Assembly (NCBI GenBank): GCA_009775705.1
Contig: VSQE01000067.1
Location: 1-11,849 of the forward strand
Direction: 5' to 3'
Source: Prevotellamassilia sp.
GTDB taxonomy: Bacteria; Bacteroidota; Bacteroidia; Bacteroidales; Bacteroidaceae
DNA length: 11,849 nt
Shown here: positions 1 to 7,863 of the stretch, piece after piece
Position numbering within the stretch: the stretch's first letter is position 1
Layout of the letters: every line of letters starts with the position of its first letter
Made by a program: the position numbers and the translations under genes
Notes under the pieces: generated by a model
The model's input: only the letters and a program-made list of their open reading frames with translations
Told to the model about the DNA's origin: nothing
Database searches by the model: none

Positions 1-3000
1 GGCCGGATCGTAGGGCATGGGATGGCGTTTGGTGGCAATGTCGAAACGCACGCCCGACAGGCTGAAGTTCTTGTTGATGACGACTTTCTCGGCGATATTG
101 CGCAAGGAGTCGCGTTCGCGTTCTGAGGCCAGGGCATCCAGAGCGTCGTCGAGTTCCATATCCGAGTCGAGCGGATTGTAACGCGGAACGGTGCGTTCCT
201 TGCTGTAGGAATAGTATATGGGGGCTTTGAGCTTTACTTTTTCGGGCAGGAATTTTCCGCCTTCAATGTTGGTGGTGATGCTGTATTGGTACAGGTTGTC
301 GTTGCGACGCTGTGATATGCTTTCTTCCAGCCCGCCGAAGCCGTCCGTCTCGATGTGTCCGGTCAGGTTGACCGTAGCGACGTCTGAGAGCTGGATGTTA
401 AGGTTGCCTTGTGCCGCCCAGCCGCCTTTGTTGGAAAATTCCTGCAAACGAAGTTCATTGGCCCATACCTCGACGCTCCTGACAGCGCGCGAATTGTTGC
501 GCACACCGATCATGATGGTACGTATTTCTCCGAGGGAGGGATTGCCCATGATGCTGATTTTGTTGTTGGGCCTGTTCTGGTCGTATTCCGAATAGAGCTG
601 TGCGAAACTTGTCAGACCCAAAGATTTCTGTTTGTTGCGGTTTTTCTTGACGGATGTCAGGAGGTCGAGGTCAATGTCGAGCATGTTGTCGGCCGGCCAT
701 ACGGCAAGGGCACCGGCTTCGGAGTCGGGATAGCTGTTCGGCGGCGTTATGGTGAGCGGTATTTCGTATTCGTAGAAATTGCTTTTATAGTCCGATCCCA
801 GACGGATGAACATGCTGGTCTGTCCGTCTTCTACCTCGTTGTTGTCGGGCAGGCTGTTGGCATGTACGAACATTTGCAGATGTTTGTAGCGGCGCAGGTC
901 TAATGAAGTGTTCTTATAGACGGCCCGTGCATCGCCCGATGCCAGATTCTTGACGGTCATGGCCAGAGCCTGTTCGTTGTTTTCCAGCATCTGGTCCTGA
1001 CCGGGATCTATGACGCGGCTGATTCCGGGCGGGATGACATAGTTGACGGGTTGCTTGTCATAGTTCTCTTCATAGTTGACGGCCGAGACGCTCAGGCTAC
1101 CGCTTACATCTGGGGCTTTGTTGGCATACAGAGCCTGCTCGTATGCACGCCACTCACCGTGGACGAGATTGAAGGTGGCAAGACGGAGAACGATGGGTTT
1201 CTGGAAGCCGGTGAGGAATACGCGCATGAAGCGGATGCTACTGAAATCGTTGATATTGCCTTCGCGCTTTTCGTATTGGTCTACCGGAATGCGGAAGAGA
1301 TACCAGGTGGCTTCGGTTGTCTTGTTGTTGCGCAGCCGGACGCTGGCGGTCCGTTTGTCCACAATGTAGTTCTGACCCACGTTCATGGCATCGGGAGCGA
1401 TGCGGATGCGGTACTGGAAATATCTTTCGTATTCGTTCAGAGTATAGTCCTGATTGATGTCTTCTACATCGGGGGTGGTTTTGTAGGCCGTGCTGTAGGA
1501 TTCGGGCGAACTGTCGGCGTCGACCGAGTTTCCGTTGGGATTGTTGATGCGTTTGTAGCGGTCAAGAATGGAAGTCTGTGCATTGTCGAAATCCGTCCCT
1601 CGGAAATAATGGTATCGGTCTGCCGACGGACTGGCCAATATAGAGTCGTAGACTTCGGGCCGTACGATGTTTCTGATTTGTTCGAGATAATCCCGATAAG
1701 CTGGGAAGGAGGCCTCCTGTTCGCTGGAAAGTCCGTTGAAGCCTACATCCTGATATTGTCGGGAGCCGCTCGAGGTGTTAAAGGCGTAGGTTATGCTGTT
1801 TTGTGTGGGTACGCGTCCCCAGATCGTTTCGGTATATTGGGAGGGATCTCCGTCGATGGGGAGCCCGCTTTCGTAGAATTTTTTTCCGTCTTTCAGGATG
1901 TCTTCGGAAATCTCGCCGAGATTGAAATACAGATCGCCTGAAAATCCGGTACCGTTCTCACGGTTTTTGGTAAAGGGATCCATCATCCAGAACTCGATGT
2001 ATTCGATGTTGGCCGTCTCGAAATCGCTTGTTTCCAGTTTTCTCATCATGCCGCCCCATCGTTGCTGCGGGTTGAGCAGCCGGCCGTTGCGGTCCAGAGA
2101 CGGGTCCAGATTGTAGGGGCCGCGCTCGTCGGGGTAGTAGGCCAGATTGAGCACATTGAGTGTGGCGGATTCTTTGTAATCTATCTGCTTGTTGGGGAAC
2201 AACTCGCTTTTGTACACTTCGCGGACATCGGGATCTGACAACTGTTCAAGATCTCCTTTTATATGTCCGGGGGTGAGGGAAGAGGAGCGTCGTGTAAAGA
2301 GCGGGTCAATGTAGTACCATGCCAGCAAAGCACGGTTATAGCCGTACCGGATGTCGTTGTTGTATTTGGATTCCGGGAAAATGGAAGGTACGGAACTGAT
2401 TGTCCATTCTGTCGGGCTGCTTATATCTATTTCGCTTTTCGCATTTTCAAAATCGTCAATATAGGAGGCATTGCCTTGTGCTCCTTTGTTTTTTCCGGCT
2501 ATCAGTTGGGCGAATTCGGCGGTAAAGTTAATGCTGGAGGGAGCGGTACAATGCAACAGCGGAAATTTGTTGAGCATGTCCGTAAGCCATTGGCTCTGTT
2601 TTTTCCATGAGAGATTGAGGCCCCAGATGGTATTGTTCAGTGGCTCGCTGCCCATTGTGACCTTCGTGGTCAACGGCTTTTCGCCGATGTGCATGAAGGT
2701 TCCGCCTATCTGGAAATCTTTACTGAAATCATATTCCCAGTTCAGTCCGAACATGGTCTTGCGCTGCATGCCGTAGTCGGTATTGCTTTCCAGACTGACA
2801 TTGATGGCAGTTCCGGCATCCAGAATGCTCTTGTTCAGGATTTTTACGATGCCGGAATTATAATCTACCGTATAGTCGGAACCTTCCATCAAGGTCATTC
2901 CGCCGGCAGTGACAACGACCGAACCTCGGGGAATATTCATGGCTCCCAGCTGGATCTCGTCGCGCTTGGTGGCCATGTACTGGCCGGCCAGGATGAATTT

Positions 3001-4938
3001 GTCTTTTTCCGCAATCTGTTTGGCTACTGTACGGGTGGAGTCGTACAGTTCCTGATAAACGTATTTGTCGGCAATTTCTTTATTCCCGATCACTTTGTAT
3101 AAATAGGAGCCGAAGGGTTCCGTTACGGGAAAATAGATTCGGCCGTTGCTTGCGTCAATGGTGTAGCCTTCCACATAGTCGAAATATCCGTTGGGATTTC
3201 GCTTGTTGTTGTTGTCCAGACGGTCCAGACCTACTAGGGCCAATATTTTTTTGTCTTTCAGGCCAGGCTCGGGAAGATAGGACAGATAAACACCGGAGGT
3301 GTCGCTCAAAAGTTTGATGTCCAGCCGGAATTTCTCTTTTTGAATGGATGTGGCGCCCAGAGAGTATACGTTTTTCATCATGAGGTGCCAGTTGCCCATT
3401 TGGGGAGTGTTGGCGGTGTTTTTCAGAGCTTTCACAAAGAGTGCCTCCTTGTTGTCCTTCAGGTCGGTGGAGAACTCACCCACCTGATAGCGTTGCCCGC
3501 GGTATGTGTATTCGAAAGCAACGGCCAGAACCTGATCGGTCTGTAAGCTCGATTTTAGGGAAACGTACCCTAAGGCTTCATTGACATGGTATTCGGAGGA
3601 GTTGAGCAGACGGGCCGTTTCCAGTTTCTCATAGTCAATTCCTCCTGTAAATCCGGCACCGTCAAGCACTGGAGTGGCTTGCGATATGTCGCGTGCGGAG
3701 ATCAGGCTGGTGCTGAGGGCGGGGTAGAGGCTGTTGGAGTTATTGGAAGGAAGCCGGTCCGTTCCCGGAGTAAGCATAGAGTTGCCGAGATGCTCGTTTT
3801 CGCCTAAATCGGTAAAGGCAATGATATTGCGGGTGTTATTTGTCTGTCCCGTTTTGTTTGTGACCCAGATTTCGACCCGGTTGATGGTGATGCCGGACAG
3901 GATATTGGGCAATTGTGACATGTTGTCATTATAGTGATCCCGAAAATAATGTGCCAGAAAGAAATGGCGGTTTTCATCGTAGGCATCTGCCGAAAACTCA
4001 AAATTGTTGAGCTGCACCCCGCCCTTGGATGATACGCTCTGGCTGCTGGATTTCTTTTGAGAGACAACGGTCTGCAATTTCAGTTTTCCGAATTGCATGT
4101 CTGTTCGTATACCGAAAAGCGAAGAGGCTCCTCGTATCAGGGAAGAATTGGTCGGCATGGAAATGTTTCCGGCTTCGATCAATTTGATGATTTCATCTTC
4201 CTTGCCTTCGTAGCGGAGTTTCAGATTCTGTGTGTCAAAATTAAAGGTGGCCTCCGAGTTATAGTTGAAATCCATGTTTACTTTGTCTCCCACCTTACCG
4301 TTTACGCTCAGGTTGACTTTTTCGTCGAAGTCGAAGCCGAAGACTTTACGGTTGCGCTCGGAGAGAGACGGATTGTCCACAAAGCGTGTGTTGGCCCCGA
4401 TTTTCAGTTCTGCCGATCCTTGTGTTTTGATCCGTACGCCGCCGGGTCCGAAAATCTTGTTGGCAGGTCCCAGGTCAAAGTTCATGTCTGTGAAATCGAA
4501 CTTTTCCTTTCCTTTGGCCTGAAATGCCTCAGCATTTTTATTGCGGTAATATTCGCGCATGGACTGACGGATGCTCCATTTCTCGTATTCGTCGTCATCC
4601 ATCATGAACGGGGCCTCCAGAAAGTTGTCTCCCAATTTTGTGCCGAGCCGGAAAGTACCGGTCTTCTCATCGTAGAAAATATCCGTTTTCAGATTTTCCG
4701 GATCCTTCAGGTCCGTGGACTTCTTGCCTGTGTCCTTCTCGCTTTGAGCAGTTGTGGTCTTGACCGGGAAGCGGGGAGAAAGGGTGTCTTCGGGAGTGCT
4801 GTGGAGATGTGTGTCTTGAAAATCCGGATTTTTGGGCTTTTCCGCTATTTTCGGAGAGCGCAAGGAGGTGTCGGCTGTAACCGAGACAAAAAGAGACAGT
4901 ACGAAGAGAAAAGGAAATATTTTCAGCAGATGGTTCAT
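1..4938 (-). CDS. sprA: SprA/Sov-family T9SS outer-membrane translocon (3' end outside window)
   Basis: Reading the minus strand from the ATG at 4938 gives 1646 codons with no stop up to the left edge, so the C-terminal part is missing; the Flavobacterium johnsoniae protein has about 2400 residues. SprA is the giant outer-membrane beta-barrel through which type IX secretion substrates leave the periplasm. Residues 1-22 look like a signal peptide (MNHLLKIFPF followed by a hydrophobic stretch). Family motifs follow: a SprA_N block at about 160-290 with FGPGGVRIKTQGSAEL, FDFDEKVNLSVNGKVGDK, LIEAGNISMP and FGIRTDMQFGKL; RVEIWVTNKTG near 352; SYIDDFENAKSEIDI near 825; YNRALLAWYYIDPLF near 866; and SVEVWANELRLQEF near 1487. 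The start lies 16 nt after the ruvA stop, so the two genes are probably cotranscribed. Long plus-strand frames lie antisense to it but show no family features. Family assignment is firm; activity as a secretion channel here is inferred. Confidence 0.93.
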   Translation of the reverse strand, partial: MNHLLKIFPFLFVLSLFVSVTADTSLRSPKIAEKPKNPDFQDTHLHSTPEDTLSPRFPVKTTTAQSEKDTGKKSTDLKDPENLKTDIFYDEKTGTFRLGTKLGDNFLEAPFMMDDDEYEKWSIRQSMREYYRNKNAEAFQAKGKEKFDFTDMNFDLGPANKIFGPGGVRIKTQGSAELKIGANTRFVDNPSLSERNRKVFGFDFDEKVNLSVNGKVGDKVNMDFNYNSEATFNFDTQNLKLRYEGKEDEIIKLIEAGNISMPTNSSLIRGASSLFGIRTDMQFGKLKLQTVVSQKKSSSQSVSSKGGVQLNNFEFSADAYDENRHFFLAHYFRDHYNDNMSQLPNILSGITINRVEIWVTNKTGQTNNTRNIIAFTDLGENEHLGNSMLTPGTDRLPSNNSNSLYPALSTSLISARDISQATPVLDGAGFTGGIDYEKLETARLLNSSEYHVNEALGYVSLKSSLQTDQVLAVAFEYTYRGQRYQVGEFSTDLKDNKEALFVKALKNTANTPQMGNWHLMMKNVYSLGATSIQKEKFRLDIKLLSDTSGVYLSYLPEPGLKDKKILALVGLDRLDNNNKRNPNGYFDYVEGYTIDASNGRIYFPVTEPFGSYLYKVIGNKEIADKYVYQELYDSTRTVAKQIAEKDKFILAGQYMATKRDEIQLGAMNIPRGSVVVTAGGMTLMEGSDYTVDYNSGIVKILNKSILDAGTAINVSLESNTDYGMQRKTMFGLNWEYDFSKDFQIGGTFMHIGEKPLTTKVTMGSEPLNNTIWGLNLSWKKQSQWLTDMLNKFPLLHCTAPSSINFTAEFAQLIAGKNKGAQGNASYIDDFENAKSEIDISSPTEWTISSVPSIFPESKYNNDIRYGYNRALLAWYYIDPLFTRRSSSLTPGHIKGDLEQLSDPDVREVYKSELFPNKQIDYKESATLNVLNLAYYPDERGPYNLDPSLDRNGRLLNPQQRWGGMMRKLETSDFETANIEYIEFWMMDPFTKNRENGTGFSGDLYFNLGEISEDILKDGKKFYESGLPIDGDPSQYTETIWGRVPTQNSITYAFNTSSGSRQYQDVGFNGLSSEQEASFPAYRDYLEQIRNIVRPEVYDSILASPSADRYHYFRGTDFDNAQTSILDRYKRINNPNGNSVDADSSPESYSTAYKTTPDVEDINQDYTLNEYERYFQYRIRIAPDAMNVGQNYIVDKRTASVRLRNNKTTEATWYLFRIPVDQYEKREGNINDFSSIRFMRVFLTGFQKPIVLRLATFNLVHGEWRAYEQALYANKAPDVSGSLSVSAVNYEENYDKQPVNYVIPPGISRVIDPGQDQMLENNEQALAMTVKNLASGDARAVYKNTSLDLRRYKHLQMFVHANSLPDNNEVEDGQTSMFIRLGSDYKSNFYEYEIPLTITPPNSYPDSEAGALAVWPADNMLDIDLDLLTSVKKNRNKQKSLGLTSFAQLYSEYDQNRPNNKISIMGNPSLGEIRTIMIGVRNNSRAVRSVEVWANELRLQEFSNKGGWAAQGNLNIQLSDVATVNLTGHIETDGFGGLEESISQRRNDNLYQYSITTNIEGGKFLPEKVKLKAPIYYSYSKERTVPRYNPLDSDMELDDALDALASERERDSLRNIAEKVVINKNFSLSGVRFDIATKRHPMPYDPA

Positions 4939-4954
4939 GGGTATTCGGAGTATG

Positions 4955-5554
4955 TCATAACATCTTCAATGCCATTTTGATGATTTCTTCTACAGCCGTT
5001 TCCGGTTTTTCTCTGATGATTTGGAGAACAACTTTGGATACGGGGGCAGGAGAGAAACCTAACATCGTAAGTGCGGAAATGGCTTCTTCCGCACTTTCAT
5101 TGTTTGTTTGTCTGTTTCCGTTGCTTGCGGAAGTCGTTAAAGTCTTGGAACCCAAAGTTATGATTTTGTCTTTCAGGTCCACTATGATTCTTTGTGCGGC
5201 TTTGGGACCGATGCCTTTGACGCTTTTCAATGCACGGACATTCTCTTCACTGATGATGTTTGTCAGTTCTGTCGGGGTGAAGGCGGATAATATCATACGG
5301 GCGGTTTGGCCGCCAATACCCGAAACGCCGATGAGGAGCAGAAAGAGTTCTCTTTCTTCGCGGGTCGCAAATCCGAAAAGTAAGTAGGCATCTTCTCTGA
5401 TGGACTCATAGACATACAGTTTTGCCGTTTCTTTTCCCTGAATGGCCGAATAGGTGTTCAAAGAGATGGACAAGGCATAGCCTACTCCGGATGTCTCTAT
5501 GATGGCTTGGGTTGGTATGAGTTCCTCAAGATGCCCTTTTATATATTCTATCAT
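4955..5554 (-). CDS. ruvA: Holliday junction branch migration protein RuvA
   Basis: This 199-residue protein has the normal length and layout of RuvA, the tetramer that binds Holliday junctions and loads the RuvB motor during recombinational repair. Domain I (about 1-65) starts MIEYIKG and carries the R53-E54-D55 segment matching the acidic pin region (RED) of E. coli RuvA. Domain II has two helix-hairpin-helix motifs, IGVSGIGGQTARMIL (75-89) and VKGIGPKAAQRIIVDLKDK (112-130). A Ser/Asn/Thr-rich linker (about 138-153) leads to the RuvB-interacting domain III (about 154-199, with EEAISALTMLGFSPAPV). The gene begins 107 nt after the flavoprotein stop. I see no Bacteroidetes-type -33/-7 promoter and no terminator hairpin in that gap, so read-through from upstream is likely. 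sprA follows after 16 nt. Confidence 0.97.
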   Translation of the reverse strand: MIEYIKGHLEELIPTQAIIETSGVGYALSISLNTYSAIQGKETAKLYVYESIREDAYLLFGFATREERELFLLLIGVSGIGGQTARMILSAFTPTELTNIISEENVRALKSVKGIGPKAAQRIIVDLKDKIITLGSKTLTTSASNGNRQTNNESAEEAISALTMLGFSPAPVSKVVLQIIREKPETAVEEIIKMALKML

Positions 5555-5661
5555 TTCGTGTTGTCTGTGATTTTTTTATTAGTAGAAACGGTTTTTAGGT
5601 TTATTTATTGTATTGACATCCGGGAATATATGGAGCATTAGGAGAACTGAACAGTATGTGG

Positions 5662-6246
5662 TCATTTCTGGAGCAATTTCCGGATAGCTTTTCTGCATTT
5701 TGTTTCGTCTTGCCTTGTCAGTTCCGGATGTTTCCGGGTGTTGCTTTTTTCAAGGGCCGCAATATTTCGGAATCCACTGCATTTCAGTATTTCCCGAAAA
5801 GCATGTAGGGCTCCTCTGCTTTGTCTGAAAAGAATATTAAAGGGAAAAGGCGTGGAGCATGTTACAATGATGACGGCACGTTTTTCTTTGTGCAGAGGCT
5901 CGGGGATGCCGTATTTGTTTATTCTTGTCATACTGTACACGATTCTGTCAAAGAGTATCTTGAACGTGCCGGGCATGTTTCCCCAATAACAGGGAGAGCC
6001 GATGACAAGGGCATCGTGCCGTGATATGAGACCGGCTACATGCTGGGCATCATCGTCAGGAAGAACGCATTGATTCTTTGTACGGCAGATCATACAGCCG
6101 CGGCATGGTGTGATATGTAAATCACTAATGCTGACAACTGTAACTTCTGCTCCTTGTTGCAATGCTTCATCTTCTGCCAGCCGGAGCATACGGGATATGT
6201 TTCCGTCTTTGCGTGGGCTTCCGTTGAGAATGAGGACTCTGGTCAT
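5662..6246 (-). CDS. Flavodoxin/NADPH-dependent FMN reductase-family protein with iron-sulfur flavoprotein Cys motif
   Basis: This is a 194-residue cytoplasmic flavoprotein. The N-terminus MTRVLILNGSPRKDGN (GSPR at 9-12) is the phosphate-binding loop of the FMN reductase/flavodoxin-like fold, and GSPCYWGNMPGTFKILFDR (88-106) is the second FMN-contacting loop. Between them are Cys48, 51, 54 and 60 (CRGCMICRTKNQC). This is CX2CX2CX5C, which fits the compact CX2CX2CX4-7C motif that binds a 4Fe-4S cluster in archaeal iron-sulfur flavoproteins (Isf). An FMN plus Fe-S electron-transfer or reductase role follows from the family; the electron partner and substrate are unknown. The basic C-terminus (KCRKAIRKLLQK) looks complete. 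Its ATG overlaps the stop of the TRIC-family gene in an ATGA arrangement, suggesting translational coupling. Many relatives are annotated only as 'flavodoxin family protein'. Confidence 0.88.
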   Translation of the reverse strand: MTRVLILNGSPRKDGNISRMLRLAEDEALQQGAEVTVVSISDLHITPCRGCMICRTKNQCVLPDDDAQHVAGLISRHDALVIGSPCYWGNMPGTFKILFDRIVYSMTRINKYGIPEPLHKEKRAVIIVTCSTPFPFNILFRQSRGALHAFREILKCSGFRNIAALEKSNTRKHPELTRQDETKCRKAIRKLLQK

Positions 6247-6863
6247 TGTTCTTCCCCTTTCAGAATGGGAAGGTGCAATTTGTATTTGACGGCCAGAAAT
6301 CTCATCAGTACCACTACGATACCGCAGATGATGCCGGAAAGAATGGAGTTACATCCTAAAAGGTGGCATAAATAGTAGGCAATGCCGCCGATGACGCAGG
6401 CCAGAGCGTAAATCTCTTTTCGGAAAATCAGCGGAACCTCATTGATGAATACATCGCGGAATACACCGCCGCCGGCTCCAGTCAGGGTTCCCATGATGAT
6501 GGCCGTCCAGAACGGAAAACCGGCAGTAATGCTTTTCTCGATGCCTGTGACGGTGAACAATGCCAGGCCGATGGTATCGAAAAGGAACCATGTGTTGTTC
6601 TGCCGTACCAGCAGTTTGCGGAATGTAATGACCCAAAGCAGGGCAAATGCCGAGCAGATAAGATAAAACGAGTCGGTCATCCAGAAAGGGCGAAGGCCCA
6701 GCAGCAGATCGCGCATGGTACCGCCTCCGATGGCGGTGGTCACACCTACGACGTAGGCTCCGAACAGATCAAAATGTTTGGCAGATGCCAGACGTATTCC
6801 CGAGATGGCGAAAGCCAGTGTGCCGATAAATTCAAATATTTGTACTAATGTGATGTCGAACAT
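6243..6863 (-). CDS. TRIC cation channel family (UPF0126, YadS/YicG-like) membrane protein
   Basis: This 206-residue integral inner-membrane protein is built from two UPF0126 repeats. Repeat 1 (about 10-57) contains FEFIGTLAFAISGIRLA and AIGGGTMRDLLLG; repeat 2 (about 96-140) contains FDTIGLALFTVTGIEKS and GAGGGVFRDVFI. The paired glycine-rich GGGxxRD segments (46-52 and 131-137) are the family signature and lie at the kinked pore helices in prokaryotic TRIC structures. Hydrophobic stretches suit about seven membrane spans, and a short charged tail (KGEEQ) ends the protein. Known prokaryotic TRICs conduct monovalent cations as trimers; some family members have been linked to glycine uptake, so the physiological substrate is open. 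It starts 28 nt after the dehydrogenase stop and overlaps the next gene by 4 nt. Confidence 0.92.
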   Translation of the reverse strand: MFDITLVQIFEFIGTLAFAISGIRLASAKHFDLFGAYVVGVTTAIGGGTMRDLLLGLRPFWMTDSFYLICSAFALLWVITFRKLLVRQNNTWFLFDTIGLALFTVTGIEKSITAGFPFWTAIIMGTLTGAGGGVFRDVFINEVPLIFRKEIYALACVIGGIAYYLCHLLGCNSILSGIICGIVVVLMRFLAVKYKLHLPILKGEEQ

Positions 6864-6891
6864 GGAATCAGATGAAGTGGAGGTGAAAGGG

Positions 6892-7845
6892 TTAGTTTAC
6901 AATGTTTTCAGGGTGCCCGCCAAGAAAGGCTTTTATGTTTCCTTCAATGATGCTGATGATGCGTTGCCGGGCTTCGGCTGTGGCCCAGGCCACGTGCGGA
7001 GTTACCCATGTGTTGGGAGCGGACAGGATGGGATTGTCCGGGCGGGGAGGCTCCTGTGAGAGGACATCGCAGCAATAGGCCCCTAACCGGTTTTCCTTCA
7101 ATGCCTGTGCAACGGCTTCTTCGTCTATCAGTCTGCCCCGGGCCGTGTTGATCAGGATGAGGCCCTTTCTGGTGTTTCCCAGCAACTGTGCGTTGACAAA
7201 TTTCTTGTTTTCGGAGGTCAAGGGACAGTTCAGACTGACGATGTCGCAGGTGGAGAAGGCTTCTTCCAAAGAAATCTTCAGGATGTCATCCGGAAGATAG
7301 TCCTGGCTTTTTGAACTGACAGCATACAGTTTTACTCCGAACGGCCGGAGGAGGCAGGCCACCTGTTTCCCGATATTCCCGAATCCCACAATGGCAACGC
7401 GCTTGTCTGTCAGTTCTATCAATGGCTGGTTCCAGCAGCAAAAATCCTTGCTGTTGCTCCATAACCCCGAACGATTTGCCGCCGCATATTCTCCCACGCG
7501 GTTGGTCACTTCCAGTATGAGGGCGAGAACCATTTGGGCTACAGCCCGGCTGCCGTAGTTGGCGGCATTGCACACCGGAATGCCATATTTACGGGCAGCC
7601 CTGACGTCTACTGCATCATATCCCGTTGCGGCTACGCACACCAGTTTCAAGCGGGGCAGGGCGGAAAAGTGCTCCTCCGTGAGGCGGGTCTTGTTTATGA
7701 TCAGGATGTCGGCATCGGTTCCTCGTGCGATCACTTCGTTTGAGGCGGTGCGGTCATATACGGTAAAATTTCCGAGCTTCCGGAAAGCATCCCAGGATAT
7801 GTCGCCCGGATTAAGGGTGAATCCGTCAAGAAATACAATATTCAT
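6892..7845 (-). CDS. D-2-hydroxyacid dehydrogenase, glycerate dehydrogenase/hydroxypyruvate reductase-like
   Basis: This 317-residue protein is full length for the D-isomer-specific 2-hydroxyacid dehydrogenases, cytosolic enzymes that interconvert a 2-keto acid and a D-2-hydroxy acid with NAD(P)H. The catalytic domain opens with VFLDGFTLNPGDISW, typical of the glycerate-dehydrogenase branch. The Rossmann motif GFGNIG is at 154-159. The catalytic triad is visible: Arg236 in NTARG, Glu265 in SQEPP and His284 in TPHVAW. The strand after the dinucleotide motif ends VKLYAVSSKSQ, with Ser/Lys where NAD-specific members usually have an acidic residue, so NADP(H) use is possible. Hydroxypyruvate/glycerate is the best substrate guess, inferred from the family branch only. 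It lies 18 nt after the plug-family gene and 28 nt before the TRIC gene, so it is clearly in the same run, although no functional link to secretion is evident. Confidence 0.9.
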   Translation of the reverse strand: MNIVFLDGFTLNPGDISWDAFRKLGNFTVYDRTASNEVIARGTDADILIINKTRLTEEHFSALPRLKLVCVAATGYDAVDVRAARKYGIPVCNAANYGSRAVAQMVLALILEVTNRVGEYAAANRSGLWSNSKDFCCWNQPLIELTDKRVAIVGFGNIGKQVACLLRPFGVKLYAVSSKSQDYLPDDILKISLEEAFSTCDIVSLNCPLTSENKKFVNAQLLGNTRKGLILINTARGRLIDEEAVAQALKENRLGAYCCDVLSQEPPRPDNPILSAPNTWVTPHVAWATAEARQRIISIIEGNIKAFLGGHPENIVN

Positions 7846-7863
7846 GCAAGATGTTCTTTACTG

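Noticed and set aside
1051..1941. 296-codon open frame on the plus strand inside sprA
   Set aside because: It is antisense to a well-supported SprA reading frame and its translation shows no recognisable domain. GC-rich third positions in sprA keep the antisense frame open.
4057..4980. 307-codon plus-strand frame across the sprA start and ruvA end
   Set aside because: It is antisense to two confident genes, has no motif, and reads as mirrored sprA codons.
5555..5661. Possible terminator or promoter between the flavoprotein gene and ruvA
   Set aside because: I found no hairpin with a T-run and no TTTG/TAnnTTTG pair on the minus strand in this 107-nt gap.
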